This document shows, one piece after another, positions 1 through 8,255 of a DNA stretch of 64,000 bases. The stretch comes from Glycomyces niveus (lineage in GTDB: Bacteria > Actinomycetota > Actinomycetes > Mycobacteriales > Micromonosporaceae): positions 62,001 to 126,000 of the forward strand of contig NZ_JAGFNP010000001.1 in assembly GCF_017592475.1 (NCBI RefSeq), in the 5' to 3' direction. How positions within the stretch are numbered: position 1 is the stretch's first letter; every line of letters starts with the position of its first letter. The translations under genes and the position numbers were made by a program. The notes under the pieces were generated by a model, which did no database searches, was not told the DNA's origin, and saw only the letters and a program-made list of their open reading frames with translations.

Positions 1-1
1 G

Positions 2-91
2 ATCATGATCGGCTCGGCCGCCGCGCTCATCGTGGCCGCCGCCGCCATCTTCCTGATCATGCGCCGCCGCCGCGCCGCGCAGGACTGGTAG
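2..91 (+). CDS. C-terminal end of a membrane protein (partial)
   Basis: The window opens inside a gene. The frame starting at base 2 gives 29 residues and then TAG. It consists of a hydrophobic helix (IGSAAALIVAAAAIFLIM) followed by an RRRR cluster and a short polar tail. A terminal helix with an arginine stop-transfer cluster is typical of a single-pass or cell-wall-anchored surface protein, but no sorting motif can be seen because the upstream part is outside the window. Function unknown. Confidence 0.6.
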   Translation: MMIGSAAALIVAAAAIFLIMRRRRAAQDW

Positions 92-132
92 CACTGGATC
101 CCCTTGCGGGACACAGGCTTCTAGCTGAGTAA

Positions 133-165
133 GGAAAGGGCCGCACCGATGGTGCGGCCCTTTCC
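133..165. terminator. Bidirectional intrinsic terminator
   Basis: A perfect 15-bp inverted repeat (arms 133-147 and 151-165) with a 3-nt loop. The arms begin with GGAAAGGG and end with CCCTTTCC. It lies between the convergent upstream gene and azlD and can serve both. Confidence 0.8.
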
Positions 166-173
166 CATCGCTC

Positions 174-482
174 TCAAGCGATCCCGGCGAGACGCAGCAG
201 CGCCGTCGTCGCGGCGGCGGCGACCACCACGACGAGGATCGGAGCCCTGCGCCAGGCGAGGACGCCGCCGACGAGGACGCCCGCGGGGAGCGCCCAGCCC
301 GCGAAGCCGCCGTCGGCGAACAGCGCGCCGGTGATGACCAGGGCCGCGAGGACCACGATCGCGCCGCGTTTCATCAGGGTCTCGGTCCGCTCGGAGACGG
401 TGATGCGGCTGCGCATGAGCGGCCCGGCGAGGCGGACGAGGAAGACGCCCACGGCGAGGGCGAGCACGGCGGTCATGGTCAT
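174..482 (-). CDS. azlD: AzlD-family branched-chain amino acid transport protein
   Basis: 102-residue hydrophobic protein with about four membrane helices, the size and pattern of AzlD (YgaH-like). AzlD works with the larger AzlC as a membrane exporter of branched-chain amino acids or their analogues. Its ATG overlaps the azlC stop by 4 nt (ATGA), so translation is probably coupled, which also fixes this start rather than a longer upstream one. A strong terminator follows. Assignment comes from the AzlC partner plus size and topology; the substrate is inferred from the family. Confidence 0.85.
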   Translation of the reverse strand: MTMTAVLALAVGVFLVRLAGPLMRSRITVSERTETLMKRGAIVVLAALVITGALFADGGFAGWALPAGVLVGGVLAWRRAPILVVVVAAAATTALLRLAGIA

Positions 483-1174
483 GCCGCGTCCTCCTTCGGT
501 TTGCGGCGCGGCCAGGTCGCGAGGAGCCCGAGCAGGCCCAGCAGGACCGGGATGCCGGTGGGCAGGAACGGCGCGGTCGCGGCGGCGACGCCGGCGCCGA
601 CGAGGGCCGCCAGGAGCGTGTCGCGATCCTTCATGGCGGGCATGACCAGTGCGAGCAGGAGCGCGGGGAACGCGGCGTCGAGCCCGAACACGTTCGGGTC
701 GGGGATGAAGCCGCCCGCGAGGACGCCGATGACGGTGCCGACGTTCCAGGCCACGAACATGATCGAGGTCGTGATCCAGTACGCGGCCTTGGCGCGCCGC
801 CGGTCGTCCCCGGCGGCGAGCGCGAACGCGGTCGACTGGTCGATGAGCATGAAGGTGCCGAGCAGCCGCGTCCACCACTTGTCCCAGTAGAGGTTGCCCA
901 CCGCCAGGCCGTAGGGGACGTGCCGCAGATGGACGAGGACGCCCGCGGCGAGGCCGGCGAGGACGCCGCCGCCGGCCATCATGACGGCGAGCATCGCGAA
1001 CTGCGAGGTGGCCGCGAACGTCAGGAAGGACATGGCGACCGGGATCCACCACGGCAGCCCGGCCGAGGTGGCCAGGGCGCCGAAGGAGACGCCGACGATG
1101 CCGATGCCGATCGACATGGCGAGGGCGTCGCGGTAGACGTCCCGGTCGCGTTCGGGGAAGAAGCGGGGAGGCAC
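479..1174 (-). CDS. azlC: AzlC-family branched-chain amino acid transport protein
   Basis: 231-residue integral membrane protein, about six helices, with the AzlC features SFGALATSAG near the N-terminus, a TSQFA motif and LRHVPYG in the middle. It is the large subunit of the AzlCD exporter. I chose GTG at 1174 because the protein then starts just before the conserved region; a GAGGG lies about 11 nt upstream, and GATACT sits 6 nt before the start, so a leaderless start is also possible. It is transcribed ahead of azlD. Substrate specificity cannot be read from the sequence. Confidence 0.85.
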   Translation of the reverse strand: MPPRFFPERDRDVYRDALAMSIGIGIVGVSFGALATSAGLPWWIPVAMSFLTFAATSQFAMLAVMMAGGGVLAGLAAGVLVHLRHVPYGLAVGNLYWDKWWTRLLGTFMLIDQSTAFALAAGDDRRRAKAAYWITTSIMFVAWNVGTVIGVLAGGFIPDPNVFGLDAAFPALLLALVMPAMKDRDTLLAALVGAGVAAATAPFLPTGIPVLLGLLGLLATWPRRKPKEDAA

Positions 1175-1308
1175 CGGGCGAGTATCCCTCGCGCGCCAGG
1201 CGGTGAACAAACGTTCAAGGGACGCGACCGGTGCGTCACACCGGCCGCGCCCCTCACAGGCACTGCGCGCCTGTAGACCTCGTAAGCTGTACCTTTTGGT
1301 ACTGCTCG

Positions 1309-2733
<1,425 letters not shown>

Positions 2734-2850
2734 GAAGGTATTCCTCTCGGTAGGTATGTGCCGGAGGACCCGTACAGCGGTCCCCTGGTCAGCAGTGCTC
2801 AGGCCGGCTCGCTTCGCCGGGCTGGCCGACCTCGCTGTCGACGCCTAAGC

Positions 2851-2879
2851 TTATTAGCCGAAACGCTAACCGCGATCAA
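2851..2879 (-). promoter_or_regulatory. Predicted glnA promoter
   Basis: Reading the minus strand, a TTGATC (2874-2879) and a TAATAA (2851-2856) are 17 nt apart, a good -35/-10 pair in an unusually AT-rich patch. The GlnR-like repeats lie immediately upstream, as expected for activation. An overlapping TAAGCT (2848-2853) is an alternative -10. Confidence 0.55.
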
Positions 2880-2889
2880 TTGCCCCACC

Positions 2890-2938
2890 GTAAATCAAAT
2901 GTTTCGTGCGTGTTACTTGCGTTGTTCCGGCCTGTTCC
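2890..2938 (-). promoter_or_regulatory. GlnR-like operator upstream of glnA
   Basis: On the minus strand the order is GTAAC (2912-2916), 6 nt, GAAAC (2901-2905), 6 nt, TTTAC (2890-2894). This fits the Streptomyces GlnR box as I recall it (GTnAC-n6-GAAAC repeated on an 11-bp period): the first two half sites are exact and the third is 4 of 5. A weaker GGAAC (2934-2938) continues the phase. The position just upstream of the predicted -35 suits activation under nitrogen limitation. GlnR itself is not in the window. Confidence 0.65.
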
Positions 2939-2995
2939 ACATTGACCGAAACCACTGCTCAGGGCGGTGTACAAGGCACCTTTCGGGCTCACCCG

Positions 2996-3001
2996 TAGAC
3001 T
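2996..3001 (+). promoter_or_regulatory. -10 element TAGACT, leaderless start for the RDD gene
   Basis: TAGACT ends 6 nt before the ATG at 3008, which puts the expected transcription start on the start codon. There is no ribosome binding site. Confidence 0.5.
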
Positions 3002-3007
3002 CGGGCC

Positions 3008-3457
3008 ATGACGAGCGAACGCGGTGCGAACACCCCTCAAACCACCGGCTCCGGACAGGACCTGGCGACCCTCGGCGCGAGGTTCGTCGCCCTCTTCATC
3101 GACTGGACCGCCTGCACGGTCTTCGCGATAATCCTGAACTGGCTCGACCTCGCGACGGCCGACCCCTTCGGCCAGGCGCTCCTGCGCGCCGTGATCTTCG
3201 CCGTGTACTGCACCGCCCTGCTGGCGTTCGGCACCCAGACGCTCGGCATGTGGCTCATGCGCATCGCATGCGTCTCGGCGGACCACGGCGGGCCGATCGG
3301 CCCCCTGCGCTCCCTGATCCGCGCGGTCCTGCTCTCGCTCCTGCTCCCGGCCCTGACCGCGCTGGCCCACCCGTACCACCGCGGCCTGCACGACCTCGCC
3401 GCCGGATCGGTGGTCCTGAAGGCCGAACCGGCCGCCAAGACCAAGCGCAGCCGCTAG
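3008..3457 (+). CDS. RDD family membrane protein
   Basis: 149 residues with three to four hydrophobic segments. It carries the RDD-domain signature: an Arg/Asp pair in the first helix (GARFVALFIDW, about 24-34), GTQTLGMWLMRI in the middle and the closing HDLAAGSVVL. RDD proteins are small membrane proteins, some linked to ion or solute transport; no specific substrate can be given. The gene appears leaderless (TAGACT 6 nt before ATG). It diverges from glnA and shares its regulatory region, so the GlnR-like box could influence it, which is inference only. Confidence 0.85.
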   Translation: MTSERGANTPQTTGSGQDLATLGARFVALFIDWTACTVFAIILNWLDLATADPFGQALLRAVIFAVYCTALLAFGTQTLGMWLMRIACVSADHGGPIGPLRSLIRAVLLSLLLPALTALAHPYHRGLHDLAAGSVVLKAEPAAKTKRSR

Positions 3458-3477
3458 CGCCCCGTCCGCGGCGGCCT

Positions 3478-4914
3478 TCAGATCCGCTGCAACCAGCGGA
3501 CGAGCAGCGGCGACGGCACCGGGTAGGCGCCTTCGCGGCGCACCCGCATCGCGACCTCCTGGTCCGACGACACGACGATGACCGGCCGGCCCTCGGGTTC
3601 GACCCGGGCGAGCTCGACCACGACGTCGTCGGCGATCTGCCCCTTGGCGCTGAACAGGACCCGCACGCCGCGGGCGTTCGGCTTGGTCCCGAAGATCGCG
3701 TCGGCGCCGTCGAAGACGACGGTGATCTCGGCGTTCGTCTGGGCCGCGACCGCGCCGAGGCCCTGCACGAGCCGGTTGCGCTGCTGCTCGAGGGTGAGCG
3801 TCTCGCCCCAGGCCGAGATCGTGACGTTGTAGCCGTCGACGATGAGGTGCGGGTTCGGCAGGGACAGCAGGTGGTCGAGGCGCTGCGGGTCGGTCTGCTC
3901 GAGGCCGCGCGAGCCCTCGGCGGTGCGCTCCTCGGGCTCGGCGCACAGCTCGTCGGCGATGTAGTCCGCGGGCCGCTCCACGACCGGCTCGAGCCCGAGC
4001 TCCCTGCGGAGGCCGGTCGCGGTGCCCGACAAGGTCTCCATGAGCAGCCACAACCGCGCCGACATCAGCCGCTCGTGCTCCCGGTCGGCCTTCCTGACCC
4101 GCTCCACCTGCGCCTTCAATGACTCCACTTCGGACTCGAGGCGGCGGCGTTCGGAACGGCGCTCGGTGTCGAGGTGCTTGAGCCGCCCGCGGTCGGCCGC
4201 GAGGTCCCCCGCGGCCTTCGCGGCCCGGTCCTCGGCGTCCTTCAGCTCGCGGCGGGCGCGCCGCAGCTCCTCCTGCAGCGCCGCGGCCGCCGCGCGCTGC
4301 TCGGCCAGCGCGCCGCGGAGCTTCCCGTTCTCTTTCTCCAACGCCGCCAACCGCTTCGAGTCGCCCTCGGGCACCGCCTCGGCGGCCGGTGCCTCCGGGG
4401 CCTCGGGCACGGCCTGGCTCGCGGTGGCGATGAGCTCGCGCCAGCCCTCAGGCCGCAGCAGGTACGCGAGCGCGGCGACCTCGGCCGGGTCGGCCATGGG
4501 GGAGACCTCGCCGCCGGTGGCGATCGCGGCGATGAGCGACGAATCAGTGGCGGTCAGGACCTCGGCGAGGCCCTCGCGGAACGCGGCGTCCGAGGCGAGC
4601 GCGAACACGAGCTCGGACTTGGCGAGCTTCGCGCGCTTGACCGGGTTGAACTTGAGGAAGCGGCGGAGCCGGGCCGGAACCTTCCCCGGGCCGAGCCCTG
4701 GCATCGCCACCGCGGCGATCTCGACGGCCCTGCGCCGCACCGGTTCGGTGAGGAAGACCGCCGGGCCGCCACCGTCGGGGACGGCGCTGTCGGAAGGCCC
4801 GGCGCCCGGTTCGGAGGGGTCCTCTTCGGAGCCCCCGTCCGCGCCGGCCCCGTCTCCGGAGGCCGTCGGTTCAGGGGCTTCGTCGCCGCTTTCCTGGCCG
4901 CTCAACATAGGCAC
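3478..4914 (-). CDS. NYN-domain (YacP-like) putative RNA-binding/nuclease protein
   Basis: 478 residues. The C-terminal 165 or so form a YacP-like NYN (PIN-like) domain: LIVDGYNVTISAWG, VVFDGADAIFG, and IVVSSDQEVAMRVRREGA, which hold the conserved acidic residues. The middle (about 195-290) is a charged coiled coil rich in Ala, Glu and Arg. The N-terminal 45 residues are low-complexity acidic. A NYN domain suggests ribonuclease or RNA-binding function; the target is unknown. Starts are GTG 4914 or ATG 4908; the latter has a CACACT seven nt upstream and may be the leaderless start. Confidence 0.8.
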   Translation of the reverse strand: MPMLSGQESGDEAPEPTASGDGAGADGGSEEDPSEPGAGPSDSAVPDGGGPAVFLTEPVRRRAVEIAAVAMPGLGPGKVPARLRRFLKFNPVKRAKLAKSELVFALASDAAFREGLAEVLTATDSSLIAAIATGGEVSPMADPAEVAALAYLLRPEGWRELIATASQAVPEAPEAPAAEAVPEGDSKRLAALEKENGKLRGALAEQRAAAAALQEELRRARRELKDAEDRAAKAAGDLAADRGRLKHLDTERRSERRRLESEVESLKAQVERVRKADREHERLMSARLWLLMETLSGTATGLRRELGLEPVVERPADYIADELCAEPEERTAEGSRGLEQTDPQRLDHLLSLPNPHLIVDGYNVTISAWGETLTLEQQRNRLVQGLGAVAAQTNAEITVVFDGADAIFGTKPNARGVRVLFSAKGQIADDVVVELARVEPEGRPVIVVSSDQEVAMRVRREGAYPVPSPLLVRWLQRI

Positions 4915-4997
4915 CAGTGTGCCACCGCCGTCACAGACCGGAACTGCCGACCGCTGCTCTTCACCCCCCGGTCATGGCGGATCGCCGCGCGATCTTT

Positions 4998-5030
4998 CCC
5001 TTCATGGAAGACTGATTCGATTATGAAGGG
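4998..5030. repeat. 8-bp inverted repeat next to the TnpB element
   Basis: CCCTTCAT (4998-5005) and ATGAAGGG (5023-5030) form an inverted repeat separated by 17 nt, only a few bases from the element's right end. The right arm falls inside the predicted TnpB guide. It may be an operator for the NYN gene or a property of the insertion target. Confidence 0.4.
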
Positions 5031-5036
5031 GGTCAT

Positions 5037-5180
5037 GTTGACATCCTCTTGTCCCTATCGGGCAAGAGTCCTACAGCTCACGCCGCAGGGTTTTCTGGTT
5101 CATCGCCAGTTGCCCGCCCGGAGTGCTCCGTTGAGGTCTTACACCGGCTCCGCAGACCGACACCGCCAGCCCGGCGGCCA
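5037..5180 (-). ncRNA. Predicted TnpB omega RNA (reRNA) scaffold and right end
   Basis: IS200/IS605 TnpB units encode their guide RNA over the 3' end of tnpB and the right end. Here, just past the tnpB stop, the minus strand has a hairpin with arms CTCTTG and CAAGAG (about 5046-5068) and then ends in GATGTCAAC at 5037. TCAAC matches the right cleavage site known from ISDra2. The guide should therefore be the flanking bases read on the minus strand from 5036 downward: ATGACCCCCTTCATAATCGA. The upstream boundary within tnpB is a guess. Confidence 0.55.
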
Positions 5181-6267
5181 AGATGTTCTTCGCGGCATTC
5201 ACGTCCCTGTCGTGGGAGGCCCCGCATCCAGTGCAAACCCACTCCCTGACGTTCAACGGCAGCTTTGCACCGAGCCCGCCGCATGCCGAGCACATCCGGG
5301 TGGACGGGAAGAAGCGATCCACGGTGACCACCTTTCTCCCGTACCAGGCCGCCTTGTATTCCAGCATCACGCGGAACTCTGCCCAGGACGCGTCCGAGAT
5401 GGCTCGCGACAGCTGTCGATGCTTGACCAGGTCGCGCACTGTCAGATCTTCGATCACGAGCGTTTGGTTCTCACGCACGAGTCGAGTCGACAGCTGGTGC
5501 AAGTGGTCTCGGCGCCGGTCGGCGATCTTCGCGTAGACCTTGGCGACCTTGCGTCGGGCCTTCGCTCGGTTCGCCCCATCTCCCTTCGCTTTGCGCGCCA
5601 ACTGCCGCTGCGCCTTCGCCAGCCGTTCCCGTTCACGACGCTCATGGCGGGGGTTCGCGATCTTCTCGCCGGTCGAGAGCGTAAGCAGATGCGTCAGGCC
5701 CGCGTCGATGCCCACGACCCCATCGGCGGTAGGCATGCGCTTGACGGTCGGATCCTCACACGAGATCGAGACGAACCAGCGCCCAGCGGCGTCCTGAGAG
5801 ACGGTCACCGTCGATGGTCTGGCCTCCTCCGGGAGCGGGCGCGACCAAACGATCGCCAGCGGATCGGACATCCTCGCCAAGGTGAGTCGGCCATGGCTGT
5901 ACCGGAATGCCGAGGTGGTGTACTCCGCCGCCGAGCGGGAGCGTTTGCGGGACTTGAAGCTCGGGTATTTCGCCCGCTTCGCGAAGAACCCCGCAAACCC
6001 AGCCTGCAGGTGCCGGAGGGCCTGCTGCAACGGGACCGACGACACCTCATTGAGGTAGGCGAGTTCCTTGGTCTTCTTCCATTCAGTGAGCATCGCCGAG
6101 GTCTGGTTGTAGTTGACCCGCTCTCCCCGTGTCCACGCCTCCGTACGGGCTTGCAGGGCCAGGTTGTAGACCTTGCGCACACATCCGAACGTCCGAGACA
6201 GCTCCGCTGCCTGGGAGTCGGTCGGATAGAAGCGGTACTTGAAAGACCGCTTGACGCTGGAAGTCAT
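5071..6267 (-). CDS. tnpB: TnpB RNA-guided nuclease (IS200/IS605 OrfB)
   Basis: 398 residues, the usual TnpB length. An N-terminal helix-turn-helix-like region begins KRSFKYRFYPT. The split RuvC nuclease is complete: Asp188 in GIDAGLT, Glu273 in VIEDLT, and the DRDVNAAKNIL motif (Asp353/355). The zinc ribbon has Cys326, Cys329, Cys345 and Cys348. TnpB proteins cut DNA next to a short target motif, guided by omega RNA, and promote retention of the element. All catalytic residues are present, so it may be active. No tnpA is adjacent. Confidence 0.93.
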   Translation of the reverse strand: MTSSVKRSFKYRFYPTDSQAAELSRTFGCVRKVYNLALQARTEAWTRGERVNYNQTSAMLTEWKKTKELAYLNEVSSVPLQQALRHLQAGFAGFFAKRAKYPSFKSRKRSRSAAEYTTSAFRYSHGRLTLARMSDPLAIVWSRPLPEEARPSTVTVSQDAAGRWFVSISCEDPTVKRMPTADGVVGIDAGLTHLLTLSTGEKIANPRHERRERERLAKAQRQLARKAKGDGANRAKARRKVAKVYAKIADRRRDHLHQLSTRLVRENQTLVIEDLTVRDLVKHRQLSRAISDASWAEFRVMLEYKAAWYGRKVVTVDRFFPSTRMCSACGGLGAKLPLNVREWVCTGCGASHDRDVNAAKNILAAGLAVSVCGAGVRPQRSTPGGQLAMNQKTLRREL

Positions 6268-6386
6268 GGTTCACAAAGTAACATGCATTCTTGTGAGGAC
6301 GCGGATAGGGCCGCTCTTCATGCGTTGCTCCGCAAGGGACTGACTCCAAGCAGGAGCGAGGACCGGAGCCTTGTTGGGGGTGGCAA

Positions 6387-7523
6387 ATGAGCAGGACATT
6401 GCTGGTGACGAACGACTTCCCGCCCCGCCGGGGCGGCATCCAGACCTTTGTGCACGGCATGGCCCTGCGGTTGCCCTCCGACGACCTGGTCGTCTACACC
6501 TCCGCCTCGCCCGGCTGGGAGGAGTTCGACGCCGCCCAGCCCTTCACCGTCGTCCGCGACCGCACCGCGATGCTGCTGCCCACCCCCCGGGTCGCCCGCG
6601 CCGTCACCGCCATCGCGCGCGAGCACCGCTGCGACCGCGTCTGGTTCGGTGCCGCCGCCCCGCTCGGCCTGCTCGCCGCCGGTCTCAAGCACGACACCGG
6701 GATCGAGCGCGCCATCGCCCTCACCCACGGCCACGAGGTCGGCTGGGCGATGATGCCCGGCACGCGCGGCGCTTTGCGGCGCATCGCCGAATCTCTCGAC
6801 GTCATGACCTACCTGGGGGACTACACGCACCGGCGCATCGCGCCGGTCGCCGGGCACCTGACCCGGTTGGAGCAGTTGACGTTCGGCATCGACACCGAGA
6901 CGTTCCACCCCGGCGTCGACGGCTCCGGCGTGCGCGAACGCCACGGGCTCACCGGACTCCCGGTGATCGTTTGCGTCTCGCGGCTCGTGCCGCGAAAAGG
7001 CCAGGACATGCTCATCGCGGCCCTGCCGCACGTGCGCGAGCAGGTCGGACAGGACGTGCGGCTGCTCATCGTCGGCCAGGGCCCCTACGAGGCGCGGCTG
7101 CGCGCGCTCGCCCGCATGCACGGCGTCGAGGACCAGGTCGTCTTCACCGGCGGGGTCGCCGAACACGAACTCGCCGCGCACTTCGCGGCCGGGGACGTCT
7201 TCGCGATGCCGTGCCGCACCCGCCGCCGCGGCCTCGACGTGGAAGGGCTCGGCGCGGTCTTCCTGGAGGCGGCCGCGTGCGGGCTCCCGGTCATCGCGGG
7301 GGACTCGGGCGGCGCGCCGGACACGGTGCTGCACGACCAGTCGGGGTGGGTGGTCGACGGCCGCGACCTCGGCGAGATCACCTTCCGGCTCGCGCAGGTC
7401 CTCGCCGACCCTTCGCTGGCGCGAAAGCTCGGCGAGGCCAGTCGCGAATGGGCCCTGAGCGAATGGACCTGGGACCGCCAGGCCGGGCGCCTCGAGGGCA
7501 TGCTCTACGGCGAAACCGTCTGA
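6387..7523 (+). CDS. pimB: PimB-type GDP-mannose-dependent phosphatidylinositol monomannoside mannosyltransferase
   Basis: 378 residues, GT4 family GT-B fold. The N-terminus TLLVTNDFPPRRGGIQTFV is almost the same as in mycobacterial PimB (Rv2188c), which adds the second mannose to phosphatidylinositol monomannoside on the inner membrane face. Further signs are VSRLVPRKGQDMLI opening the nucleotide-sugar domain and GLGAVFLEAAACGLPVIAG, the GT4 E-x7-E region. GGGGGTGG upstream serves as ribosome binding site for ATG 6387. The TnpB element lies directly upstream, so its promoter may be in or across the element end. Substrate by similarity. Confidence 0.82.
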   Translation: MSRTLLVTNDFPPRRGGIQTFVHGMALRLPSDDLVVYTSASPGWEEFDAAQPFTVVRDRTAMLLPTPRVARAVTAIAREHRCDRVWFGAAAPLGLLAAGLKHDTGIERAIALTHGHEVGWAMMPGTRGALRRIAESLDVMTYLGDYTHRRIAPVAGHLTRLEQLTFGIDTETFHPGVDGSGVRERHGLTGLPVIVCVSRLVPRKGQDMLIAALPHVREQVGQDVRLLIVGQGPYEARLRALARMHGVEDQVVFTGGVAEHELAAHFAAGDVFAMPCRTRRRGLDVEGLGAVFLEAAACGLPVIAGDSGGAPDTVLHDQSGWVVDGRDLGEITFRLAQVLADPSLARKLGEASREWALSEWTWDRQAGRLEGMLYGETV

Positions 7524-7570
7524 GCGGACCGGTGAACACGGCTCCGCCGCGTCCACGAGTCCGCTGCTCG

Positions 7571-8242
7571 TCAGAACTTCGGCTGGTCGGGGGCTTCGAG
7601 GAGGCCGAGCTTGAGGGCGGTCATGAGGGCCTGGGCGCGGTTGCCGGCGCCGAGCTTTTCGTACAGCTTCGAGATGTGCGTCTTCGCCGTCGACTCCGAG
7701 ACGTACAGCTGCTTCGCGATCCCCGCCACCGAGAGGCCGTCGGCCAGGAGCTTCAGCACCTGCGACTCGCGCGGCGACAGCTGGGGACCGGTCGGGGTCA
7801 GCCGCCGCTGCATCGCCTCGGCCAGGTCCGCGGCGCTGAACGCCGTCGGGTTCGCCGCCGCGTGCCGGGCGGCCGAGACCACGTCGTTCGCCGGGGCCGA
7901 CTTGGGCACGAACGCCGAAGCGCCCGCGTCCAGCGCGCCGAACAGCTGGTCGTCGCCCGCGTACATCGTCAGCACCACGATGCCCATGTTCGGGTGCGCC
8001 TTGCGCAGCTTCCGGGTCGCGTCCAGCCCCGACCCGTCGGGCAGGCGCAGGTCCATGATCACCACCGACGGCATGAGGGAAGCGGCCTGCCGCAGCGCGT
8101 CCGCGGCGGTGTCGGCCTCGCCGACCACCTCGAACTCGGGGTCGCGGTCGAAGGCATGCCGGAGACCCTTGCGGATCAGGTCGTGGTCGTCGACGATGAG
8201 CACGGTCGTCTGACCGGTCGTCTCCTGCGCCTCAGCGTTCAT
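7571..8242 (-). CDS. NarL/LuxR-type response regulator
   Basis: 223 residues. An N-terminal receiver domain with VLIVDDHDLIRKGL, the phosphoacceptor Asp in VVIMDLRLPDG and Lys in FVPKSA is followed by a LuxR helix-turn-helix (LSPRESQVLKLLADG to VSESTAKTHISKLYEKLG). It is a DNA-binding regulator activated by phosphorylation. The gene follows the kinase at 8256 by 13 nt in one operon. I chose ATG 8242, preceded by GAGGAGAG, over a longer start at 8293 that would overlap the kinase. The signal and targets are unknown. Confidence 0.92.
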   Translation of the reverse strand: MNAEAQETTGQTTVLIVDDHDLIRKGLRHAFDRDPEFEVVGEADTAADALRQAASLMPSVVIMDLRLPDGSGLDATRKLRKAHPNMGIVVLTMYAGDDQLFGALDAGASAFVPKSAPANDVVSAARHAAANPTAFSAADLAEAMQRRLTPTGPQLSPRESQVLKLLADGLSVAGIAKQLYVSESTAKTHISKLYEKLGAGNRAQALMTALKLGLLEAPDQPKF

Positions 8243-8255
8243 CTCGTCTCTCTCC

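Larger units (their letters stand above)
5037..6300 (-). mobile_element. TnpB-only IS200/IS605-type (IS1341-like) element
   Basis: A single accessory gene, tnpB, with a recognisable right end (hairpin and TCAAC) and no tnpA transposase, so the unit could move only if a TnpA acts in trans. The right end is placed at 5037; the left end lies somewhere upstream of the tnpB start between about 6268 and 6386 and I could not fix it. It sits between the NYN gene and pimB without breaking a visible gene, but it ends just before the pimB ribosome binding site. Confidence 0.65.
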
